The notes under the pieces: generated by a model
Database searches by the model: none
What the model saw: the letters and a program-made list of their open reading frames with translations, nothing else
Told to the model about the DNA's origin: nothing
NCBI GenBank assembly: GCA_963668365.1
Contig: OY764266.1
Coordinates: forward strand, 4,340,001 to 4,404,000
Source of the DNA: VXNE01 sp963668365
GTDB taxonomy: Bacteria; Pseudomonadota; Gammaproteobacteria; Pseudomonadales; Azotimanducaceae
Direction of reading: 5' to 3'
DNA: 64,000 bases
Shown here: piece by piece, positions 52,101-60,856 of the stretch
How positions within the stretch are numbered: the stretch's first letter is position 1
How the letters are laid out: every line of letters begins with the position of its first letter
Made by a program: the position numbers and the translations under genes

Positions 52101-53853
52101 ATCGGATCTGACGAAGCGGGAGCTGCGCCAAGCCTTCAGCGAAGGCGACGGCCTGATCGCGACGAGACTGGGGTGGCGCCCGCCGAGCAAGGTGTACGCG
52201 GATGATCGGCCAGTTTTCGGGAAGCACATGCCCTTCGCGCCACTTGTGCCCGGTACGGCCGAATTGTGGAACGCGCTTCAGGTTAGGAGGCCTTTGCTCT
52301 CAGATTGCATTAATGTGCTTCGAGGAATCGCACGAGGGCGGCGCCCCCCCGACCTTGAGGACGAAGCGGTGCAGCTGGAGACATTGCGGCTACTGGTTGA
52401 GCGATATCGCGAGTCGGGATCTAAAGCGGATCGCCGGAAGCTCCGAAGGCTCGCGCTCTGGACGACCGAGGGGTGGAGGAGAAACCGCCCCGTGTTCGCG
52501 ACGGACGATGAATCGCTGTTGAACGCGCTCGGGAACGGCCTCCCGCTTTGGAAACCGGGGGGTGAGATGGAGCAGTTCCAGTTGTTGCTGGAGCCGCTGG
52601 GCGTTGAGGTGATCAAGTCCGCAGCCGCCCAGGTGTTGGATTTGGAGGACTCCTTCGAAGAGCCGGAGGCCACGCGCCTGTTCCGTTCGGCCGCCCAACA
52701 TTTGCAGGAGGACTTGGTGCGGAACGAACCTTTGGCAGCGAGGAGTATCGTCGGCGGGCGATGGGACGACTTGAAACAACTCACCGTTTGGTCGCACCCG
52801 AAGCTGACGCTTGCCGTTGACGTTCCTGAGAGTGCGGGCGGCGGGAGGCGTCGTTGCCCAGTCCGTGTGAAGGTGGATCTGGCCGGTCAGAACGTGTTCG
52901 TCAGAGATCCGCAAACAGATCTTCCCAGGGCAGATCGAGGAGGCCGAGCCGTCGCAGGAGTGTTCGATGGCGAAAGGCGTCGGGTGTCGCAGGCTTGGCG
53001 CTCAGCTTGGGATCGCGCTGTGGACGGCGAGGCGGTGGCGGGACTCGAACTGGCGGAACAGCAAGCCCAGCGTGAAAAGGAGGAGATGTCTGCCGCGATC
53101 CGAGAGGACCTAGAGGCGCTGCGAACACGCACAGGTGAGAAACGCAAGAGTAAGGCAGACGGTCGCGGTCGAGCTTCCGGGTCGTCAAAAGAGGATGGCC
53201 GTACTGCTGGCAACGACACTACAGGGCAGAACGCGCGGAATCTTGCAAAGCCCCGGGTGCTCGTCGACCCCGAAACTCTGACGGTGGTCGATCCGAGGGG
53301 CCAAGTGGTCGAAGGGTCGCCACGAGACAATCGGACACCCCGGCGTCCAAGCAATGGACCGGTCGATCCTCGCGGGACGAAACCTAGCGGGCCGCCTACT
53401 AGTCGCACACCGTTGCGAGGTTACTCGGATCAAGAAAGGGAGGATGTGGGTTTCGAGCTTGCTCGCAGAGTTCTTAGCAGCGATGACAAGGCCATTGTAG
53501 ACCTCCGTAGGGAACGCGGGGTTGGTGCAGATGCGATGGACGAGTTGGAACGATTCTACGAGTTGAAAGTCAGCGCAGGCGCCGAACCGAACGAGATATC
53601 GCTGACCAGTGCCGAGTGGCAGCGAGCCAGAAGCTCGCCCCACTTCTTCCTTGTGATCGTCTCGGGCGTAGAAGGGGCGGACGCTAAACCCACAATCAGA
53701 GTCATCTCTCACCCCCTTCAGCAGCTTGAGCAACGGCCTAGCGGGACAGTGAAGCTATCGGGCGTTACGGATGCGACCAGCCTTACATACAGGTTCGCGC
53801 GAAGCACAACCAACGATGACGGGAATGAAGTCGAAACCGGACAAGCAGGGTAG
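49192..53853 (+). CDS. Giant sacsin-like GHKL ATPase with C-terminal DUF3883 nuclease-like domain
   Basis: 1,553 residues. Residues 105-165 form a sacsin-type GHKL nucleotide-binding site (LAEILQNADDANATEVRML, then GRHGIGLSALRSL). The middle 1,000 residues are helical without a named domain. A charged linker (about 1300-1420) leads to a C-terminal DUF3883 domain (EDVGFELARRVLSSDDKAI, DAMDELERFYELKVSAG), which is restriction-nuclease-like. Similar proteins accompany restriction and other defence genes. ATG 49192 is used; a later Met is possible. ATP-dependent DNA recognition followed by cleavage is the inferred role. Confidence 0.75.
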   Translation: MADLEPPEDRAISVQMECGSYRRGWAVTHNDRSEMASLALAVEAVDWLCDNELSDAVEVYEPEDLRTAHAAVLRLQERFREVPKFIADALDGARSSGELLSDDRLQGLAEILQNADDANATEVRMLLRETDLLVGHDGDPVRLRHVLGLATPWLSTKGGEAASFGRHGIGLSALRSLSRTIEVHCRPYHVEFGDSTLSPIGPMELPAAFGRGNWTMFRVPIGDGSLEIGMLADWLDRWGDAGLLFLRSVGAVGLSAPSGETVRRLSVRRTEAGSEQLSVAPPGALVHRQLVEAPDDLSWVVYTAEVDSPKGVSRVRKAKEATTPIGVALPLHEATVGEVYAGLPVVETPLPVFVNAQFDPLTSRRDVAGTKWNQALVPLVADIWGHAAIDLLRRNPQAAWRAMPVGSSWDQETVSLVGRLNYAILDKARTTVANGGDLEVPGKGWLKLAELAVESEPLEGVVTEEETATLLGMQAALPTDARDEAGRWRLVWDDWRAAGADIAEPLSVERALELLRDERRSVRSTISLAAAGLRGGLGELLGTLPCTVAADGRRLVPPSAGAAEALAENLSPLAEELGIVTALHPGHLDDSEDAGLMIDWLRDRGALLDGTDDTVVVRRLAEAGRSGRELAQPLTDGQADALRRAFELIDVVERPELGRAVGRAIALRAYEYKAGGKGRRRRMVASPATAYQPGSVNRGKDSFAVAAGKTRGIVWLEGRYGKALRSPEGRAGIGAQRFLTLLGAETAPRPEPHPDLKQRFSGLQAGLRRLVDGSPSGRSKALADQGATYTLADSACPTMLEVIEDIASVPQSGKRRRRARALLATLVRGWGRLSDFAEVATADDYYTWRETGRTVAFWLWQARDVPWLDDESGTPRRPSELRIRTRGTEAIFGSDSPDFLHPDLVGAHPDRRNWPAVLSALGMSGDPTRRELVARLRELRDDDGSDGRAARSDAVVYKALAESLERSVSRSDLTKRELRQAFSEGDGLIATRLGWRPPSKVYADDRPVFGKHMPFAPLVPGTAELWNALQVRRPLLSDCINVLRGIARGRRPPDLEDEAVQLETLRLLVERYRESGSKADRRKLRRLALWTTEGWRRNRPVFATDDESLLNALGNGLPLWKPGGEMEQFQLLLEPLGVEVIKSAAAQVLDLEDSFEEPEATRLFRSAAQHLQEDLVRNEPLAARSIVGGRWDDLKQLTVWSHPKLTLAVDVPESAGGGRRRCPVRVKVDLAGQNVFVRDPQTDLPRADRGGRAVAGVFDGERRRVSQAWRSAWDRAVDGEAVAGLELAEQQAQREKEEMSAAIREDLEALRTRTGEKRKSKADGRGRASGSSKEDGRTAGNDTTGQNARNLAKPRVLVDPETLTVVDPRGQVVEGSPRDNRTPRRPSNGPVDPRGTKPSGPPTSRTPLRGYSDQEREDVGFELARRVLSSDDKAIVDLRRERGVGADAMDELERFYELKVSAGAEPNEISLTSAEWQRARSSPHFFLVIVSGVEGADAKPTIRVISHPLQQLEQRPSGTVKLSGVTDATSLTYRFARSTTNDDGNEVETGQAG

Positions 53854-54924
53854 AAGCGAGGCGCTTCGAGCCGAGGATTTCCGGTCCGGTATCGGGGACC
53901 GCGATCTTGCTCGAATTCGTTCAGCCGTGTGGTGCGATGCCTCGCGCCGCGGCTGGTTGGAGGGTTGGAAGAACCCTGCGAGGTTTCCGCCGGCTTGCGG
54001 CACTGCGGCATGTTGCATGCGCCCCGTCACTACCACTGGTTGTCGCACAACGTCGCAGCGCCGTTGCGTGGTGCCGAGAACCGCTGCGGCAATCCGGTAG
54101 TGACGGGGCGCTAAATCGGCCTGGAGCGCAGTAGCGGCAAGGGGTCTGCTAAGCACGCGACTAATGCGGGATTAATGACGGCGTGGTAGAGTCCGCCGCA
54201 CTCACTCGCCGCCTCCGGGGGGCGTTGCCGGACGAAGTGTCCGGCGTGAGACGGCACCGGAAGGTGTCCCATGTGCCTCGCCGCAATCGCGCGGCAGCGC
54301 GGTCGACGCGTCGCAAGGGCACCGAGCGCCACGTCGCGGTCGCGCGCGAACGGGGGCGACTCCTCAACGGCCATTGTGCTGCGGCGCGCGGTAGACCGCG
54401 CGGGCCTGACGAATCAGTCGGGCGTGCAGATGGCAACAGGCCGTGGCGCGAGGTCTCGCGCGCGACGGAGGAGCGATCCGAAGTCGTGTCCCGGTTCGGG
54501 GCAACGCAAGAGGCCGGCGTGCCGAATGGCTGGCGGGACAGGTGTCGAGAGGCACGCCGCGGCCGCCGCATGCGACGGCAAGGGAACACGCGTCGAAGGG
54601 CCATGCCGCAACTCGTTGCGGGGTCCGGACTGCCTGCAGGCAGAGCCGGATCGCCCAGCAAAACTAATCCGTACGCCGGCCCGGCCCGCTGACGCGGCGC
54701 CGGGCGCGGCAGATTCCCTTCCGTTCCTCCCGAAAAAACTTCCAGAGGCGCACCCGGCATCACTCCCGCGCACGGCGTTCCGCGCGGTCTCCCGCTTACC
54801 GAGTTGCTCAACACGCGGTCTTTGACGGGGCTGCGGGCACCGGCTATAGCGTGTCGACCAGGGGAGGACGTTGCCCGGCCGTTTGCCGGGGATGGCGAGG
54901 TCGCCAAGCGAGACGGAGGTTGCG
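53854..54924. other. About 1 kb without a supported gene
   Basis: Long open frames on both strands are arginine- and proline-rich and look like GC artefacts. The region holds the inverted-repeat structure at 54019-54111. The segment separates the defence cluster from integrase genes and may be the junction of an integrated element. Confidence 0.5.
54019..54111. repeat. 93-bp structure with perfect 16-bp inverted ends
   Basis: GCGCCCCGTCACTACC (54019-54034) and its exact complement (54096-54111) enclose 61 bases with further partial pairing. No coding sequence and no T-run. It could be a small REP-like element, a recombination site or a MITE remnant. Confidence 0.7.
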
Positions 54925-55777
54925 GTGCGCGACCTGAACTACGACCTGAAGCGCCTGCAGGCGGCGCACGACGACGGCTCCCACGGCACGCGCACAGCGC
55001 GCTCCTACGCGCTGGCGCAGATAGCCGACACCCTGCACGATCTCGGCTTCAAGGGCCTGCGGGCGACCGGGCTGAAGCGCAAGCACGTCGCGGCGCTGGT
55101 CGGGGAGTGGAAGCGCCAGGGCCGATCCATCGGCACGGTGAAGAACAGGATGGCGCACGTGCGCTGGTGGGCGAAACACGTCGGGCGTCCGGGCGTGGTG
55201 CCGGTCAACGCTGCGCTGGGCATCGCCAACCGCGAGTACGTGACCAACGAGGATAAGAGCGTGGTCCTCGACCCGGACAAGCTGGCGCTGGTGAAGGACG
55301 CGCACGTGGCGATGGCGCTGCGCCTCGAGGCGGAGTTCGGCCTGCGTTGCGAGGAGGCAATCAAGTTCACGCCGTCGAGGGACGACCGGGGCGACCGCAT
55401 CCGCCTGAAGGGCTCGACGACCAAGGGCGGCAGGCCGCGCGAGGTGCCGGTTCTGCGGGACAGCCAGCGCAAGCTGCTCGACGAGGCGCGCCGCCTGGCG
55501 GGGAGCGGCGCGCTGATCCCGTCGGAGCGCAACTACAAACAGCAGCTCAAGGTGTACGAGAGCCAGACCCGGGAGGCGGGCCTGTACCGCATGCACAGGC
55601 TGAGGCACCACTATGCTCGAGGAGAACACGGGCTGGAAGGCGCCGGCGGCCGGGGGTCCGCCGCAGCGGTCGCTGACGGGGGCGAGACGGCGGATTGACA
55701 CCGAGGCGCGGCAGACGATCGCGGCGGAACTCGGACACGGGAGACGCCAGGTGTCCTCAATTTATTGTGGGGTGTGA
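54925..55777 (+). pseudogene. Integrase-domain protein with a C-terminal frameshift
   Basis: GTG 54925 follows GGAGGTTGCG and gives MRDLNYDLKRLQAAH, the standard start of an integrase family found on mobile islands. The catalytic Arg lies in EFGLRCEEAIKF and the HxxR region is MHRLRHHYA. Right after HHYA the frame shifts: the other frame continues with EENTGWKAPAAGGPPQRSL, IDTEARQTIAAELGHGRRQ and VSSIYCGV to TGA 55777, whereas the unshifted frame ends at 55698. The Tyr nucleophile is thus lost from the first product. The last codons are the left end of RIT element 1. Confidence 0.75.
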
Positions 55778-55904
55778 AGTTTTATGTGGAGTTGTCCTGC
55801 TATCGCACATTGGATCAGCGCCTTAGGCTTCGATTACTCCACATAAAATATCGATGATGGATCTCCGGCGGCCACAACGGCCGCCCTTTGACAGGAGATC
55901 GATC

Positions 55905-56526
55905 TTGGATTCACACAACAAGGCAAGACTGGACTACCTTCCTCTAGAGCGCCTCATTCCACGTGCGCTCCGCCACTTGGAGCACATCGGCTACGGCAGG
56001 AAGTCGCTAACGCGGTACCGGACGACCTGGAGCCATCTCGTCGGCTTCGCCGAAGAGAGGGAGTTCGGCGACGAGTTTTCGGAGGATCTTGCGGCGGCTT
56101 TCGTCGAGCACTGCCGCTCCCACAAGGACGCGTCTCGCGGTTGGCGACGCAACGCCGAGTTCAGTGTCAAGGTACTCGGCGACTTTCGCCGCGACGGGCG
56201 CATCGAACGCTCACGGACCGACAGGAGCAAGCTCAACATCCCGCCGGCGATGAGGAAGCCGTTGCGGGACTACGAAGGCTACTGCATCGAGAACCGTCAC
56301 CTCCGTCCGCTGACAGTTAACGCCCGTACCGCGGAACTTGGCAAGTTCCTCGACTTCTTGGGTTCGAGGAGTGTGCAGACGCTGTCGCAGCTGCAGGCCT
56401 CCGATCTGATGGCTTACGTGGTTTGGCTCGAACGCTACCGGCCGAAGACCATCTCGCGCATCGTCTCTAGTGTGCGGCTGTTCGTTCGGTTCTTGACCAT
56501 GCGCGGCATCCTGCAGCAAGACCTTA
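55905..56526 (+). pseudogene. ritA: ritA of RIT 1, 5' part
   Basis: TTG 55905 follows AGGAGATCGATC, exactly as in the intact ritA of RIT 2. It encodes the N-terminal DNA-binding half of a tyrosine recombinase (LPLERLIPRALRHLEHIGY, TKTISRIVSS-like region near 56450). The frame is cut at ...GAC CTT by the ISAzo13-type element. The continuation is at 57835. Confidence 0.85.
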
Positions 56527-57834
56527 GGGCTCTCGCCAAAATAGAATGTCCGATATGATCGGCGTTTGTTATGCTGTCGGCGATGGCTGGTTTGACGCAA
56601 GCGGCGGTGACGGAGGCGTTGCGGGGGAAGTACGCGGTGTTGGGGCCGCTGCTGGATGAGCGCACGCGTCGGCTGTGGGCGGCGGCGGAGGCGCGGGCCA
56701 TCGGGCGTGGCGGCGTGACGCGCGTCGCCGAGGCGACGGGGATGTCGCGGGTCACGGTGCGCGCGGGGTTGCGGGAGCTGGACGCGGGGGCGGCGCCGGT
56801 GGGGGCCGCGCGGCAGCGCCGTCCGGGCGGCGGCCGCAAGACGCTGACGGCGCGGGACGCGGGCCTGGTGGACGCGCTGGAGCGGGAACTCGAGCCGGTG
56901 ACGCGGGGCGACCCGACCGGCCCGTTGCGCTGGACCTGCAGCAGCGCGGCGCGGTTGGCGCGACGGTTGCGGGACGCGGGGCATCCGGTCAGCGAGCGCA
57001 CGGTGAATCGCCTGCTGCACGAACTGGGCTACAGCCTGCAGGCCAACCGCAAGACGCTCGAAGGACGCCAGCATCCGGACCGCGACGCGCAGTTCCGGCG
57101 CATCGACCGACGCGTGCGGGCGTTCCAGCGCCTGGGGCAGCCGGTGGTGTCGGTGGACACGAAGAAGAAGGAGCTGGTCGGCCCGTACCGCAACGGCGGC
57201 AGGGAATGGCGTCCGAAGGGACGCCCCGAGGAGGTGAAGGTGCATGACTTCATCGACCGGGACCTCGGCAAGGCGATTCCGTACGGGGTGTACGACCTGA
57301 CGGCCAACGCCGGCTGGGTGGGCGTCGGCGTGGACCACGACACCTCGGAGTTCGCGGTGGCGACGCTGCGGCGCTGGTGGCGGCAGATGGGTCGCCACGC
57401 CTACCCGGAGGCCCGCCGCCTGCTGGTCACGGCGGACGGCGGCGGTTCCAACGGCAGCCGTTCGCGCCTGTGGAAGTACGAGCTGCAGCAGCTGGCCGAC
57501 ACCCTCGGGCTGCGCATCTCGGTGTGTCACTTCCCGCCGGGCACCAGCAAGTGGAACAAGATCGAGCATCGCATGTTCTGCCACATCACCCAGAACTGGC
57601 GCGGCCGGCCGCTGGTGAGCCACGAGGTCGTGGTCAACCTGATCGGCGCAACGACCACCAGGGAGGGCCTGGCGATCCGCTCCGAACTCGACGAAGGCCA
57701 ATACCCGACCGGCCGCCAGATCACCGACGCGCAGATGAACAACCTCGCCATCAAGCGCGACCCCTTCCATGGCGAGTGGAACTACAGCCTCTTGCCAAAC
57801 ACCATGAACGGATAGATTAATTTGGCGAGCTTCC
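56527..57834 (+). mobile_element. ISAzo13-type insertion sequence in ritA
   Basis: 1,308 bp. The left end GGGCTCTCGCCAAAAT and the right end read inwards GGAAGCTCGCCAAATT are imperfect inverted repeats. TTA is present at both junctions (56524-56526 and 57835-57837), and removing the element plus one TTA restores the codons GAC CTT AGC CAG, matching DLSQ in the intact ritA. Confidence 0.9.
56571..57815 (+). CDS. ISAzo13-family transposase
   Basis: 414 residues. An N-terminal helix-turn-helix (GGVTRVAEATGMSRVTVRA) leads to a DDE core: SVDTKKKELVGPYRNGGRE is the family-specific first Asp region, VTADGGGSNGSRSRLWKYE the second, and GTSKWNKIEHRMFCHI carries the Glu. These phrases are characteristic of ISAzo13 transposases. 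ATG 56571 is used, with ATG 56583 possible. The gene fills almost the whole element. Confidence 0.92.
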   Translation: MLSAMAGLTQAAVTEALRGKYAVLGPLLDERTRRLWAAAEARAIGRGGVTRVAEATGMSRVTVRAGLRELDAGAAPVGAARQRRPGGGRKTLTARDAGLVDALERELEPVTRGDPTGPLRWTCSSAARLARRLRDAGHPVSERTVNRLLHELGYSLQANRKTLEGRQHPDRDAQFRRIDRRVRAFQRLGQPVVSVDTKKKELVGPYRNGGREWRPKGRPEEVKVHDFIDRDLGKAIPYGVYDLTANAGWVGVGVDHDTSEFAVATLRRWWRQMGRHAYPEARRLLVTADGGGSNGSRSRLWKYELQQLADTLGLRISVCHFPPGTSKWNKIEHRMFCHITQNWRGRPLVSHEVVVNLIGATTTREGLAIRSELDEGQYPTGRQITDAQMNNLAIKRDPFHGEWNYSLLPNTMNG

Positions 57835-58469
57835 TTAGCCAGGCGCTGCCCAGGGTCCGCGTCACCCGGGACGCGGCCATCCCGTCGGTTTGGGACGCGG
57901 AACTCGTGGTCAAGTTGCTCCAAGCCGTCGAGCGCAGTTCGCCCGTGGGCAAGCGCGACTACGCGATCCTGTTGTTGGCATCGCGATTGGGGCTGCGCGT
58001 AGGCGATGTTCGCGCGCTGAGACTGGACGACCTCGACTGGGGAGCATCGACGATCACCATCACGCAGTCGAAGACCACCGCTCAACTGCATCTGCCGATC
58101 TCGGAAGAAGTCGGCGAGGCCCTGATCGACTACTTGCGCCATAGTCGGCCGGAGACCGAGCATCGGGAAGTGTTCCTGACGCTCAAGCAACCGATAGGTC
58201 CGTTCGCCGATGACAACCATCTGCATCGCGTGGTCAACCGCTGGCGGAAGCTGGCGGGCATCCGCTTCCCCACCGCGCAGCGCCACGGCCTCCACTCGCT
58301 ACGCCACACGCTCGCAACTCAGCTCCTGCGGGAGCAGACGCCGATCCATGTGATCTCCGAGATTCTGGGGCATGCCAGCACCGCATCGACCCTGATCTAC
58401 GCGAAGGCCGACACGGAGACGCTGCGAAGCGCGGCGCTGAACACCGAGGAGGCGCACGATGTCGAGTAA
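57835..58469 (+). pseudogene. ritA: ritA of RIT 1, 3' part
   Basis: Resumes with LSQALPRVRVTRDAAIPSV and contains the catalytic set: Arg in ASRLGLRVGDVRALRL, HSLRH (HxxR) near 58295 and the Tyr in LGHASTASTLIYAKAD. No start of its own is needed if the insertion is excised; as it stands the recombinase is split. It ends 11 bases inside the ritB start. Confidence 0.85.
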
Positions 58470-59454
58470 TGCGCCCCATCTTTCGTTCAAGAGTTCACTC
58501 GCACCGCTCATGGAGCAGTTCGTGCGGGAGAAGCGCGCCGTCGGCTACAAGTACGAAGTCGGAGCTGTGGTGCTCATGCACCTGGATCGGTTCCTGGCCG
58601 AGCAGGGGCCGGCCGACGACGGGTTGTCTCGTTCGACCGTCCGGAGGTGGCTGGCCAAGGACCCGCTGGAGGGTCCACGCACGCAACAGGCCCGTTTCAC
58701 CGCAGCCCGCCAGTTTGCGGAGTTTCTGCGACGCCTCGGCCATCCGGCCTACGTCCCCGACGGGTCGCTGCGGGCCAAGGGAGAGACCACCTACCAGCCG
58801 CACATCTTCACGCATGCGGAGGTCCGGAAGCTGCTTCATGAGGTCGATCGGTTGCAACCGATGTCAGGGTCGCCGGTTCGACACTTGGTCATGCCAGAGA
58901 TCTTCCGCCTGCTCTACGGCTGTGGGTTCCGCGTCGGCGAAGTCGTGAACCTGCGGATGGACGATGTCGACCTCAACCGCGGCGTCCTGACCGTGCGCGA
59001 GGGCAAGTTCGGCAAGGATCGGCTGGTGCCGCCCGCCCTGCCGCTCGTCGAGCGTCTTCGCTCTTACGACGCGGCGGTAAGCGCAGTGGTCGGCGTCAGA
59101 CGGGGTGACGCGTCTTTCTTCCCATCACCCCTAGGCGAACCGTACCGCGTTGGGGCGGTCTATACCCTGTTCCGGCAACTGCTGTATCGATCCGGCATTC
59201 CTCATCGCGGCGAGGGTAAGGGACCTCGCGTCCATGACCTTCGTCACACGTTTGCCGTGCACACCATGCTGCGCTGGTACCGCGAGGGCGCGGATCTCGA
59301 CGCGAAGCTTCCCGTCCTGTCGACCTATCTGGGCCATCTGTCGCTCCTGGGCACCGAACGCTATCTGCACCTGACGGCGGAACTGTTCCCGGAAGTCGCG
59401 GTTCGCGTCAACGCCGCGTTCGGCGACATCATTCCACGGAGTGTGCCGTCATGA
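58459..59454 (+). CDS. ritB: RIT recombinase B (element 1)
   Basis: 331 residues from ATG 58459, overlapping ritA. A tyrosine recombinase with catalytic Arg in LYGCGFRVGEVVNLRM, HDLRHTFAVH (HxxR) and the Tyr in LGHLSLLGTERYLHLT. The N-terminal SAM-like domain is APLMEQFVREKRAVGYKYE. In RIT elements three different recombinases act together; RitB is the middle one. All catalytic residues are present. Confidence 0.9.
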   Translation: MSSNAPHLSFKSSLAPLMEQFVREKRAVGYKYEVGAVVLMHLDRFLAEQGPADDGLSRSTVRRWLAKDPLEGPRTQQARFTAARQFAEFLRRLGHPAYVPDGSLRAKGETTYQPHIFTHAEVRKLLHEVDRLQPMSGSPVRHLVMPEIFRLLYGCGFRVGEVVNLRMDDVDLNRGVLTVREGKFGKDRLVPPALPLVERLRSYDAAVSAVVGVRRGDASFFPSPLGEPYRVGAVYTLFRQLLYRSGIPHRGEGKGPRVHDLRHTFAVHTMLRWYREGADLDAKLPVLSTYLGHLSLLGTERYLHLTAELFPEVAVRVNAAFGDIIPRSVPS

Positions 59455-60461
59455 AGCCGACCGATCTCTCCGTGCATTTGACCGGCTTCCTTTCGCACCA
59501 CCTCGCAGCGCAACGCAACCTCAGCCAGAACACGATCCGGGCCTACCGCGACACGTTCACGCTGCTGCTGCGGTACTGCCGCGACCAGCAGGGAATGCCC
59601 CTCGAGCGCCTGTGCCTCAAGCAGATCGACGTCCCGCTCGTCGAGGCGTTCCTCGACCACTTGGAGCACGACAGGCATGCTTCGATACGGACCCGCAACT
59701 ACCGGCTCGCTGCCCTGCATGCGTTCTTCCGGTACGTGCAGTCGGAGGTCCCGGACCACTTGCTGCAGTGTCAACGCATCATCGCCATTCCGTTGCGGCG
59801 CCACCCGCGCACCACGGTCGGCTACCTCGCCAAGGACGACCTCGCGAGGATCCTAGCGCAACCCGATGTCCGAACACGTGACGGTCGCAGGGATGCGGTT
59901 CTTCTGAGCGTGCTGTACGACACCGGCGCGCGCGTTCAGGAGTTGATCGACATCAGCGTCGGTGACCTGCGTTTGGAACCGCCCGCGCAAGTCCGGCTGT
60001 TCGGCAAGGGTCGGAAGATGCGCGCGGTGCCGTTGATGGACGCGACGACGCGGCTGCTTCGCGATCATCTGCGCGAGTTCGGCTTGGACCGGCCCGAGCG
60101 GTTCGAACAGCCGCTGTTCCAGAACCGGCGAGGCGCACGGCTATCCAGCTGGGGCGTGCGGTACATCCTGGACAAGCACGTTCAGGCGGTGCGCAACGCT
60201 CACCCCGCGTTCACCCAGACGGTCACTCCCCACACGCTGCGGCATACCAAGGGAATGCATCTGCTCCAAAGCGGCGTCTCACTGGAGATCATCAGGGACT
60301 TCCTCGGTCACGAGCATGTCGTGACCACCCAGATCTACGCGCGGGCGAACCTGGAGATGAAGCGCAAGGCCCTTGCGCGAGTTGCCGACGACTCCACCTT
60401 CCCGGACATCCCGTCCTGGAAGAAAGACCGCACGCTGCTCGAGTGGCTTCACTCGCTCTGA
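59451..60461 (+). CDS. ritC: RIT recombinase C (element 1)
   Basis: 336 residues from ATG 59451, overlapping ritB by ATGA. Core-binding domain TGFLSHHLAAQRNLSQNTI, catalytic Arg in YDTGARVQELIDISV, HTLRHTKGMHLLQ (HxxR) and the Tyr in LGHEHVVTTQIYARAN. It is the XerC/D-like third member of the trio. Intact. Confidence 0.9.
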   Translation: MKPTDLSVHLTGFLSHHLAAQRNLSQNTIRAYRDTFTLLLRYCRDQQGMPLERLCLKQIDVPLVEAFLDHLEHDRHASIRTRNYRLAALHAFFRYVQSEVPDHLLQCQRIIAIPLRRHPRTTVGYLAKDDLARILAQPDVRTRDGRRDAVLLSVLYDTGARVQELIDISVGDLRLEPPAQVRLFGKGRKMRAVPLMDATTRLLRDHLREFGLDRPERFEQPLFQNRRGARLSSWGVRYILDKHVQAVRNAHPAFTQTVTPHTLRHTKGMHLLQSGVSLEIIRDFLGHEHVVTTQIYARANLEMKRKALARVADDSTFPDIPSWKKDRTLLEWLHSL

Positions 60462-60856
60462 CATCTCCGGGACCACACGCGGCGCCCAACTGTCGGGGCC
60501 CCCCGCGATCCGCGGATTTTATGTGTAGCTCTGCAAGGATGAGTCTCTTTGTAATCAGTGAGTTGCGAATGTGAATCCACATAAAAGCTCACACCCCACA
60601 ATAAATCATATGTGGAGCTACACATATGATTTATGTCGGTAGCTGATGCGGGGCCTGGGGCGTCGTTCGGGGGCGCTTGATGGCCACTCTCCGCTTGCAG
60701 CGGCGGTGCTGACATTATGTGGAGTAACGACTTATGTGGAGTTGCTGCCCATAGTGTCATATCGATCAGGCACATAGGCTTCGTCGACTACACATAATAT
60801 TTGAAGATTGGTCTCCCGGCGGCCACCCCGGCCGCCCTTCGAACAGGAGATCGATC
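60462..60856. other. Junction of the two RIT elements, no gene
   Basis: Holds the right end of RIT 1, a perfect palindrome (60601-60634) and the left end of RIT 2. Nothing coding was recognised. Confidence 0.7.
60601..60634. repeat. Perfect 14-bp inverted repeat overlapping the RIT 1 right end
   Basis: ATAAATCATATGTG, spacer GAGCTA, then the exact complement. The left arm overlaps the outer end of RIT 1 by five bases. It may be a duplicated or leftover recombination site. Confidence 0.85.

Larger units (their letters stand above)
55761..60605 (+). mobile_element. RIT (recombinase-in-trio) element 1
   Basis: Contains ritA (split), ritB and ritC in overlapping order. The outer ends are inverted repeats starting TTTATTGTGGGGTGTGA and continuing TTTTATGTGGA (28 of 30 bases match between 55761-55790 and the complement of 60576-60605). 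Each end also has an inner inverted core: TCCACATAAAA at 55838-55848 on the left and TTTTATGTGTA at 60517-60527 on the right, as expected for paired recombinase-binding sites. It sits at the 3' end of the frameshifted integrase. Confidence 0.85.

Noticed and set aside
54019..54111. Integron attC site
   Set aside because: The ends do not show the conserved RYYYAAC/GTRRRY-type core, and no integron integrase or cassette array is present.
54161..54907. 248-codon minus-strand frame in the gene-free kilobase
   Set aside because: Composition is dominated by Arg, Pro, Ser and Ala with no motif, and all frames here stay open because of base composition.
56211..58295. A 694-codon minus-strand frame across ritA and the ISAzo13 element
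   Set aside because: It crosses a clear insertion boundary and opposes supported genes, so it is a GC artefact.
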